The notes beneath the pieces were generated by a model, which saw only the letters and a list, made by a program, of their open reading frames with translations, ran no database searches and was not told the origin of the DNA. Below are positions 57,638 through 64,000 of a DNA stretch of 64,000 nucleotides, piece after piece. Each line of letters begins with the position of its first letter. Position 1 is the stretch's first letter. This DNA is from Pelomonas caseinilytica (lineage in GTDB: Bacteria > Pseudomonadota > Gammaproteobacteria > Burkholderiales > Burkholderiaceae_C), in contig NZ_JAJTWT010000004.1 of NCBI RefSeq assembly GCF_021353235.1, positions 62,001-126,000 of the forward strand. The letters run 5' to 3'. The position numbers and the translations under genes were made by a program.

Positions 57638-58538
57638 GCGCCAGGCCCGCTTCGTAGAGGCGGTTGCGCGCCGCGCCGCTGATCTGGGCCGCCAGGGCCA
57701 CCGCCTGCTTGAGCGGCAGCTCGGCCGCGAGCAGGGCCAGCACGCGCTGCGCCTCGGGCGGCAGCGCCTCGTCCTCGGCCGGCGCGACCGGCGCGCGGGC
57801 ATGCAGCACGAGCACGAATTCGCCGCGCTGGCGCTGCGCATCGGCCGCCAGCCAGGCCGGCAGCGTGGCGGCCTCGGCCGTGTGCACGGTCTCGAACTGC
57901 TTGGTGAGTTCGCGGCAGACGGTCACGCGCCGAGCGGGCGCCAGTTCGGCCAGCAGCGCCAGCAGCTCGGCGATGCGGTGCGGCGCCTCGAAGATGACCT
58001 GGCTCTGGCCTTCGACGACCAGCAGCGCCTGCAGCGCCGTGCGCCTCTCCCCCGCCTTGGTGGGCAGAAAGCCGGCAAAGGCGAAGGCCGAGGCGGCCGT
58101 GTCGCCGGCGACGCTGAGGGCCGTGACCGCACTGCTGGGGCCGGGCAGGGGCAGCACCCGGTAGCCCGCCGCGACGGCCTCGCGCACGAGGACGGCACCG
58201 GGGTCCGAGATCGCGGGCGTGCCCGCATCGGAGGCATAGGCCACGCGCTCGCCCGCTGCCAGCCGCGCCAGCACGCCCGCGCTGGCCTCGCGCTCGTTGT
58301 GCTGGTGCAGGGCGATGAGGGGCTTGTGCAGGCCGAGGTGGCGCAGCAGCGCCCCGCCCTGCCGCGTGTCCTCGCAGGCCAGGGCGTCGACCAGGCCGAG
58401 CACATGGATGGCGCGCAGGCTGAGGTCGGCGAGGTTGCCGATGGGCGTGGCGACGAGGTAGAGCGTCGCGGCGGGATACTGCTGGCCGCCGGCCGCGGCC
58501 TGGGCGGCCTGGCGAAGCAGGGAGGCGTCAATGTTCAA
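57615..58538 (-). CDS. rsmI: 16S rRNA (cytidine1402-2'-O)-methyltransferase
   Basis: A 307-residue SAM-dependent enzyme of the tetrapyrrole-methylase fold that 2'-O-methylates C1402 of 16S rRNA. Motifs are LYLVATPIGNLADLSLRAI, ACEDTRQGG, YASDAGTPAISDPG, PGPSSAVTALSVAG and FEAPHRI. The start is uncertain: TTG at 58538 has GAGAG upstream, and a GTG at 58565 would add nine residues. It is divergent from yraN with overlapping 5' ends. Confidence 0.93.
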   Translation of the reverse strand: MNIDASLLRQAAQAAAGGQQYPAATLYLVATPIGNLADLSLRAIHVLGLVDALACEDTRQGGALLRHLGLHKPLIALHQHNEREASAGVLARLAAGERVAYASDAGTPAISDPGAVLVREAVAAGYRVLPLPGPSSAVTALSVAGDTAASAFAFAGFLPTKAGERRTALQALLVVEGQSQVIFEAPHRIAELLALLAELAPARRVTVCRELTKQFETVHTAEAATLPAWLAADAQRQRGEFVLVLHARAPVAPAEDEALPPEAQRVLALLAAELPLKQAVALAAQISGAARNRLYEAGLALKRGGDE

Positions 58539-58923
58539 CTGGGGCTCTCGATCCAAACCGGACACCAAGGCGCGCGGCGATGCCGCCGAGGACCTGGCGC
58601 TGGCCCACCTGCTGCGGTCCGGCCTGCGCCTGCTGGAGCGGAATTATCGAGTGGCCGCCGGGCCGAGCCGGCGCGCCGGCGAGGTGGACCTCATCCTGCT
58701 CGACCGCGACGGCACCCTGGTCTTCGTCGAGGTGCGCGCCCGCGCCCACGCCTCGCATGGCGGCGCCGCTGCCAGCGTCACGCCGGCCAAGCAGGCCCGG
58801 CTCATCTACGCCGCCCGCCACTACCTGCTGCGCCACGCCAGCCCGCCGCCCTGCCGCTTCGACGTGGTGGCGATCGACGGTGCCAAGCTCAACTGGTTGC
58901 AAGGGGCCTTCGACGCCGAGTGA
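58531..58923 (+). CDS. yraN: UPF0102 (YraN-like) putative endonuclease
   Basis: A 130-residue UPF0102 protein. The restriction-endonuclease-like core shows GDAAEDLALAHLLRSGLRLLERNYR, GEVDLILLDRDGTLVFVEVRAR and TPAKQARLIYAARHYL. The biological role is not settled. GGAGG four bases before the ATG makes the start firm, so its first bases overlap the 5' end of rsmI on the other strand. Confidence 0.92.
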   Translation: MFNWGSRSKPDTKARGDAAEDLALAHLLRSGLRLLERNYRVAAGPSRRAGEVDLILLDRDGTLVFVEVRARAHASHGGAAASVTPAKQARLIYAARHYLLRHASPPPCRFDVVAIDGAKLNWLQGAFDAE

Positions 58924-58992
58924 AGCTGCGCTCCGAGGCCAGGCTTGGCTGGCAAGCGGACCAGCGCCGGGCCGCCCCAAGCTGGCCCGCAG

Positions 58993-59037
58993 GCGATGTG
59001 CTTGTGGCTCAATGCCACAAGCATCGCCGTCCCCTCG
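58993..59037. other. Strong hairpin between yraN and diaA
   Basis: GCTTGTGGC/GCCACAAGC (9 bp, 5-base loop) is extended by GCGAT/ATCGC after a two-base bulge. It lies in the 183-bp gap 58924-59106 and has no T run. Nothing else recognisable lies in this gap except TATGAT (59093-59098), a good -10 match eight bases before the diaA ATG. Confidence 0.55.
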
Positions 59038-59106
59038 GGGGACCGACCAGACTTGCGCGCGTCCAGCGCCGCAAGGCTGGGCGAGGGGCTTCTATGATGG
59101 CGCCGC

Positions 59107-59685
59107 ATGATTGAACAACGCATCCAGCAGCAGTTCTTCGAGAGCGCCGACCTGCTCTATCAGGCGGCCGAGCAACTGGCCCGCCCCCTGGCCATGGCCG
59201 CGCAGATGGTGGTGGACGCCATCACCGGCGGCAACCGCATCCTCTGCGCCGCCCATGGCCTGGCCGCCCTCGACGCCGACTACCTCGCCGCCCGGCTGGC
59301 TGGCCGCTTCGAGCAGGAGCGCCCGGGGCTGGCCGCGTGGAGCCTGGCCGCCCAGGCCCGCGAGGCCGCCGGGCTGGATCTGGCCCGGCTGCTCCAGGCC
59401 CATGGCCACCCGGGCGACGTGCTGGTGATGATCGAGCCGCTGCGCGAACAGCGCGACGCCTGGCAGCCGGCGGTGGCCGTGGCCCATGCGCAGGAGATGA
59501 GCATCATCGCCCTGACGGCGCAACCGCAGGGCGCCGCGGACGAGTGGCGCGGCCTGCTGCAGGACACCGACATCCAGATCCGCGTCAGCCATGGCCGCGA
59601 GCCGCGCGTTGTGGAAGCCCAGCGCGTGCTGCTGCACGCCCTGGCCGACGCCGTCGACCTGCAATTGCTCGGCAGCGACGAATAA
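59107..59685 (+). CDS. SIS-domain protein, DiaA/GmhA-like
   Basis: A 192-residue SIS-fold protein aligning with DiaA (DnaA-binding replication initiator factor) and phosphoheptose isomerase GmhA. The order RIQQQFFESADLLYQAAEQLA, RILCAAHGLAALDADYLAARLAGRF and VLHALADAVDLQLLG matches the family. The usual sugar-phosphate motif CGNGGSAADA is replaced by CAAHGLAALDA, losing the glycines and serine. Isomerase activity is therefore doubtful, and a DiaA-like role fits better. The yraN-diaA-BON order is conserved in relatives. Confidence 0.82.
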   Translation: MIEQRIQQQFFESADLLYQAAEQLARPLAMAAQMVVDAITGGNRILCAAHGLAALDADYLAARLAGRFEQERPGLAAWSLAAQAREAAGLDLARLLQAHGHPGDVLVMIEPLREQRDAWQPAVAVAHAQEMSIIALTAQPQGAADEWRGLLQDTDIQIRVSHGREPRVVEAQRVLLHALADAVDLQLLGSDE

Positions 59686-59705
59686 CCCCGATTGGAAGCC
59701 CCACG

Positions 59706-60317
59706 ATGAAGAAGCTCAGCCTGACCCTGACCGCCGCCGCCCTGGCCGCCCTGCTGAACACCGGCTGCGCGCCGCTGCTGATCGGCGGCGCCATGGTGGG
59801 CGGGGTGACGGTGGCCACGGACCGCCGCACCTCGGCCACCCAGCTGGAGGACGAGACCATCGAGATCAAGGCCGGCTCCCGCCTGCGCGAACAGCTCGGC
59901 GACCGCGTCCACATCAACGTCAACAGCTACAACCGCGTGGTCCTGATCACCGGCGAGGCCCGCAACGAAGCCGACCGCGCGGAGGCCGAGCGCCTGGTCG
60001 GCGGCGTGGAGAACGTCACCAGGGTCATGAACGAAGTGGCCGTGACCCTGCACAGCTCACTGACCAGCCGCTCCAACGACCTGGTCATCCAGAGCAAGGT
60101 CAAGGCCCAGCTCATCGACGCCCGCGACCTGCTGAGCAACGCCTTCTACGTCGTCGTGGAGCGCGGCGAGGTCTTCCTGATGGGCCGCGTGACCGAGCGC
60201 GAGGCCGACCGCGCCACCGAGATCGCCCGCCAGGTGGGCGGCGTGAAGAAGGTGGTGCGGGCCTTCGAGATCATCAGCGAAGACGAGCTCGCCCGCATCA
60301 CCCCCAAGAAGCAGTAA
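59706..60317 (+). CDS. BON-domain lipoprotein (DolP/YraP-like)
   Basis: A 203-residue lipoprotein: signal peptide, lipobox LNTGC (C21), then AVG-type GGAMVGGVTVATDRRTSATQLEDE. Two BON domains follow (about 48-115 and 126-195), each with the VTG/LMGRV pattern (VVLITGEARNEADR and VFLMGRVTEREADR). DolP supports outer-membrane integrity and division-site envelope function in gammaproteobacteria. It lies 20 bp after diaA in the same unit. Confidence 0.9.
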   Translation: MKKLSLTLTAAALAALLNTGCAPLLIGGAMVGGVTVATDRRTSATQLEDETIEIKAGSRLREQLGDRVHINVNSYNRVVLITGEARNEADRAEAERLVGGVENVTRVMNEVAVTLHSSLTSRSNDLVIQSKVKAQLIDARDLLSNAFYVVVERGEVFLMGRVTEREADRATEIARQVGGVKKVVRAFEIISEDELARITPKKQ

Positions 60318-60339
60318 GCCTCCAGCCACCGTTGGATGG

Positions 60340-60405
60340 GGCCACAGAGGCCACAGAGAGACCGGGCCTCTTGCGCGGAATGTCCGTCTCTCTGTGCCTG
60401 TGTGG
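60340..60405. repeat. CCACAGAG-type inverted repeat, copy 5
   Basis: A shorter, more diverged copy: GCCACAGAGGCCACAGAGAG and CTCTCTGTGCCTGTGTGGC. It lies between the convergent BON lipoprotein and dehydrogenase genes and could act as a two-way terminator. Confidence 0.8.
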
Positions 60406-60449
60406 CGTGTTGTTCCTGATGGCCGCCTACCGCGCCCATCAAGCGGGGT

Positions 60450-61340
60450 TCAGAGCCGCTTGATCAAGCTCGACGTGTCCCAGCGGTTGCCGCCCATGGC
60501 CTGGACGTCGGCGTAGAACTGGTCCACCAGCGCCGTCAGCGGCAGGCGCGAGCCGTTGCGGCGGGCCTCGTCGAGCACGAGGCCGAGGTCCTTGCGCATC
60601 CAGTCGACCGCGAAGCCGAAGTCGAACTTGTCGTCCACCATGGTCTTGCCGCGGTTGTCCATCTGCCAGCTCTGGGCCGCGCCCTTGCCGATGACCTCCA
60701 GCACCTGATGCATGTCCAGGCCGGCGTTCTGCCCGAAGCGCACGGCCTCGGACAGGCCCTGCACGACGCCGGCGATGCAGATCTGGTTGACCATCTTGGC
60801 GAGCTGGCCGGCACCCGGCCCGCCGAGCAGGGTCACGGCCTTGGCGAAGGCGAGGGCCACGGGCCTGGCCAGGTCGAAGGGCGCGGCGTCGCCGCCGCAC
60901 ATCACCGTGAGGGCGCCGTTCACCGCGCCCGCCTGGCCACCGGACACCGGCGCGTCGATGAAGGCCACGCCGCGCCGGGCGGCCTCGGCATGCAGCTTGC
61001 GGGCCACGGCGGCCGAGGCCGTCGTGTGGTCGACGAAGACCGAACCCGACGTCATGCCCGCCAGGGCCCCTTGGTCGCCGAGCACGACGGAGCGCAGGTC
61101 GTCGTCGTTGCCGACGCAGCAGAACACGAATTCCGCGCCCTGGGCGGCGGCGGCCGGCGTGGCCGCGAAGGCGCCGCCGTACTGCTGCACCCAGGCCTCG
61201 GCCTTGGCGGTGGTGCGGTTGTAGACCGTGACCTGGTGGCCGGCCCGCGCCAGATGGCCGGCCATGGGATGGCCCATGACGCCCAGGCCCAGGAAGGCCA
61301 CGCGGCGGGCGGGAATCGGGTCGTAGGTTCGGGTGCTCAT
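60450..61340 (-). CDS. 3-hydroxyisobutyrate dehydrogenase-family oxidoreductase
   Basis: A 296-residue NAD(P)-dependent beta-hydroxyacid dehydrogenase. The Rossmann motif is VAFLGLGVMGHPMAGHL, followed by VYNRT. The substrate element is FIDAPVSGGQAGAVNGALTVMCGG and the catalytic lysine is in GAGQLAKMVNQ. The family includes 3-hydroxyisobutyrate, tartronate semialdehyde and glyoxylate reductases; the substrate is open. It lies four bases after pilU on the same strand. Confidence 0.87.
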   Translation of the reverse strand: MSTRTYDPIPARRVAFLGLGVMGHPMAGHLARAGHQVTVYNRTTAKAEAWVQQYGGAFAATPAAAAQGAEFVFCCVGNDDDLRSVVLGDQGALAGMTSGSVFVDHTTASAAVARKLHAEAARRGVAFIDAPVSGGQAGAVNGALTVMCGGDAAPFDLARPVALAFAKAVTLLGGPGAGQLAKMVNQICIAGVVQGLSEAVRFGQNAGLDMHQVLEVIGKGAAQSWQMDNRGKTMVDDKFDFGFAVDWMRKDLGLVLDEARRNGSRLPLTALVDQFYADVQAMGGNRWDTSSLIKRL

Positions 61341-61344
61341 GGGC

Positions 61345-62481
61345 TCAGACGATGGTCAAGTGTTCGGTGCCGGAGGACAGGTCGCCGCTGCGGGCGCGCT
61401 CGCTGTTGAGCTTGATCTGCAGCCGCAGGTCGTTGACGGAGTCGGCATTGCGCAGGGCGTCCTCGTAGGTCACCTTGCCCGCCTCGTAGAGGTCGAAGAG
61501 GGCCTGGTCGAAGGTCTGCATGCCCTGCTCGCGCGAGCGCTTCATCAGCTCCTTGATCTCGCTGATCTCGCCCTTGAAGATCAGGTCGGAGATCAGCGGC
61601 GTGTTCAGCAGGATCTCCACCGCCGCGACGCGGCCCTTGCCTTCGCGGCGCGGCAGCAGGCGCTGGCTGATGAGGGCGCGCAGGTTCAGCGACAGGTCCA
61701 TCAGCAACTGCTGGCGCCGGTCCTCGGGGAAGAAGTTGATGATGCGGTCCAGCGCCTGGTTGGCGCTGTTGGCGTGCAGCGTCGCCATGCACAGGTGGCC
61801 GGTCTCGGCGAAGGCGACGGCGTGCTCCATGGTCTCGCGGTCGCGCAGCTCGCCCATCAGGATGACGTCGGGCGCCTGGCGCAGCGAGTTCTTCAGCGCG
61901 GCCTCCCAGCTGTCGGTGTCCAGGCCCAGCTCGCGCTGGGTGACGATGCAGTTCTTGTGCGGGTGCACGAACTCGATCGGGTCCTCGATGGTCACGATGT
62001 GGCCATAGGTCGTCTCGTTGCGCTCGTCGATCATGGCCGCCAGCGAGGTGCTCTTGCCCGAGCCCGTCGCGCCCACCACGATGACCAGGCCGCGCTTGTG
62101 CTGCACCACCTCGCGCAGCACCGGCGGCAGGTCCAGCGAGGTGATGGTGGGCAGCGTGGACGGGATGGTCCGCAGCACCAGGCCGACCTGGCCCTGTTGC
62201 AGGAAGGCGTTGACGCGGAAGCGCCCGATGCCGTGTGGCGAGATCGCGAAGTTGCACTCCTTGGTGCGCTCGAACTCCGCGGCCTGCTTGTCGTTCATGA
62301 TCGACCGCGCCAGCTGCAGCGTGTGCTGGCCGGTCAGCGGCTGGGGCGACACCTTGGTGAGCTTGCCGTCCACCTTGATGGCGGGCGGGAACTCGGCCGT
62401 CAGGAAGAGGTCCGAGCCCTTGCGCGACAGCATCAGCCGCAGCAGGTCGTTGATGAACTTGGAGGCCTGGTCGCGTTCCAT
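61345..62481 (-). CDS. pilU: Type IV pilus retraction ATPase PilU
   Basis: A 378-residue hexameric secretion-type ATPase, an accessory retraction motor of type IV pili. The Walker A is VVGATGSGKSTSLAAMID, the Asp box is IVTIEDPIEFVHPHK and the Walker B is VILMGELRDRETMEHA, with the His box HLCMATLHANSA. The C-terminal FKGEISEIKELMKRS replaces the AIRNLIRE motif of PilT, identifying it as PilU. It follows pilT with an inverted repeat in the gap. Confidence 0.95.
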   Translation of the reverse strand: MERDQASKFINDLLRLMLSRKGSDLFLTAEFPPAIKVDGKLTKVSPQPLTGQHTLQLARSIMNDKQAAEFERTKECNFAISPHGIGRFRVNAFLQQGQVGLVLRTIPSTLPTITSLDLPPVLREVVQHKRGLVIVVGATGSGKSTSLAAMIDERNETTYGHIVTIEDPIEFVHPHKNCIVTQRELGLDTDSWEAALKNSLRQAPDVILMGELRDRETMEHAVAFAETGHLCMATLHANSANQALDRIINFFPEDRRQQLLMDLSLNLRALISQRLLPRREGKGRVAAVEILLNTPLISDLIFKGEISEIKELMKRSREQGMQTFDQALFDLYEAGKVTYEDALRNADSVNDLRLQIKLNSERARSGDLSSGTEHLTIV

Positions 62482-62499
62482 GGTGGATTCCTAGGAAAT

Positions 62500-62573
62500 G
62501 CAACCACAGAGGCACGGAGGCACAGAGATGACAGCCATGAATCCTCTCTGTGTCTCCGTGCCTCTGTGGTTGC
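62500..62573. repeat. CCACAGAG-type inverted repeat, copy 6
   Basis: Arms GCAACCACAGAGGCACGGAG and CTCCGTGCCTCTGTGGTTGC, between pilT and pilU. A seven-base T run follows on the plus strand only. Confidence 0.9.
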
Positions 62574-62589
62574 TTTTTTATCGAGTCGG

Positions 62590-63633
<1,044 letters not shown>

Positions 63634-63661
63634 GGTGTGCAGATAAAGAGCTCGGCTGATT

Positions 63662-64000
63662 ATGGCGATCTCCGATTCCCTCCAAGCCACCAAAAATCGC
63701 ATTGATGCGGCATGTGCCGCAGCCGGCCGTCCACCCGGGGCGGTCCGCCTGCTCGTCGTCAGCAAGACCTTTCCGGCGGCCGCCGTGCGCCAGGCCTTCG
63801 AGGCCGGGGCCCGCGCCTTCGGCGAAAACTACGTGCAGGAGGGCCTGGCCAAGGTCGCCGAGCTGATCGACCTGCGCGGCCAGCTCGAATGGCACCTGAT
63901 CGGCCCGCTGCAGTCCAACAAGACCCGGCCGGTGGCCGAACACTTCGACTGGGTGCACAGCGTGGACCGGCTCAAGGTCGCCCAGCGCCTGGCCGAGCAG
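63662..64000 (+). CDS. YggS-family pyridoxal phosphate homeostasis protein (3' truncated by window end)
   Basis: The first 113 codons of a PLP-binding alanine-racemase-fold protein (YggS/PROSC), which buffers free PLP in the cell. The PLP-lysine is in LLVVSKTFPA, followed by AFGENYVQEGLAKVAEL, WHLIGPLQSNKTRPV and WVHSVDRLKVAQRL, all typical. The gene runs past the window. Divergence from pilT is the usual arrangement in related bacteria. Confidence 0.95.
   Translation, partial: MAISDSLQATKNRIDAACAAAGRPPGAVRLLVVSKTFPAAAVRQAFEAGARAFGENYVQEGLAKVAELIDLRGQLEWHLIGPLQSNKTRPVAEHFDWVHSVDRLKVAQRLAEQ

Noticed and set aside
58924-59106. Minus-strand frame across the yraN-diaA gap as a small gene
   Set aside because: Its start is inside diaA, it has no ribosome site, and the sequence is dominated by a hairpin.
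59337-60317. Longer start for the BON lipoprotein inside diaA
   Set aside because: The lipoprotein signal begins at the ATG at 59706; the upstream extension is diaA in another frame.

Overview
The window is a stretch of high-GC (roughly two thirds G+C) bacterial chromosome, densely packed with genes in short operons. The organism is most likely a betaproteobacterium of the order Burkholderiales, in the Roseateles/Rubrivivax/Leptothrix neighbourhood. That placement is inferred from recognisable gene orders: petA-petB-petC-sspA-sspB, hisI-hisE-hinT-tatABC, argB near slmA, yraN-diaA-BON lipoprotein, and pilT/pilU divergent from yggS. A PEP-CTERM sorting tail also fits. There is no integrase, transposase, plasmid or phage structural gene, and no CRISPR array.

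Layout. Positions 1-4.2 kb: tRNA-Thr, stringent starvation proteins and the cytochrome bc1 complex. 4.4-9.4 kb: mscL, a DUF1631 protein, a PdxA-family dehydrogenase and an M14 peptidase. 9.4-17.2 kb: Nif3-like protein, membrane-anchored DegS/MucD-type protease, tatABC, hinT, hisIE, a Nudix hydrolase, a DUF815 ATPase, slmA and an orphan response regulator. 17.2-20.4 kb: HAD phosphatase, argB, cation efflux protein, dtd.

20.4-38.5 kb: an 18-kb run of genes, all on the minus strand, which I read as a beta-1,2-glucan (or related osmoregulated periplasmic glucan) utilisation locus. From the promoter side it holds a perfect palindromic LacI-type operator, a GH1 beta-glucosidase, a LacI regulator, an Oar-type TonB-dependent receptor, a Tat-exported GH144-like endo-beta-1,2-glucanase, a sugar ABC importer without its ATPase, a secreted 991-residue multidomain protein, a lipoprotein esterase and a 1095-residue GH94 phosphorylase. 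The likely flow is outer-membrane uptake, periplasmic cutting, ABC import, then cytoplasmic phosphorolysis and hydrolysis.

38.6-48.1 kb: a LIV-type ABC importer (LivFGHMK) flanked by two acyl-CoA ligase-type enzymes, probably for uptake and activation of an organic acid. 48.2-54.3 kb: a Crp/Fnr regulator, a GNAT acetyltransferase, a hydrolase, DUF167, htpG, and aroG preceded by a Phe/Tyr-rich leader peptide and terminator (an attenuator). 54.4-64 kb: tldD, a small secreted protein, a PEP-CTERM sugar dehydrogenase, rsmI/yraN, diaA, a BON lipoprotein, a beta-hydroxyacid dehydrogenase, pilU, pilT and the start of yggS.

Non-coding structure is unusually rich. Two ~0.55-0.6 kb foldback elements (27476-28063 and 41103-41649) have inverted arms and terminal hairpins that change in a compensating way. 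Six short inverted repeats built on CCACAGAGGCACAGAG fill gaps inside operons. A predicted three-way-junction structure lies before the GNAT gene, and a long inverted repeat contains both stop codons of a convergent gene pair.
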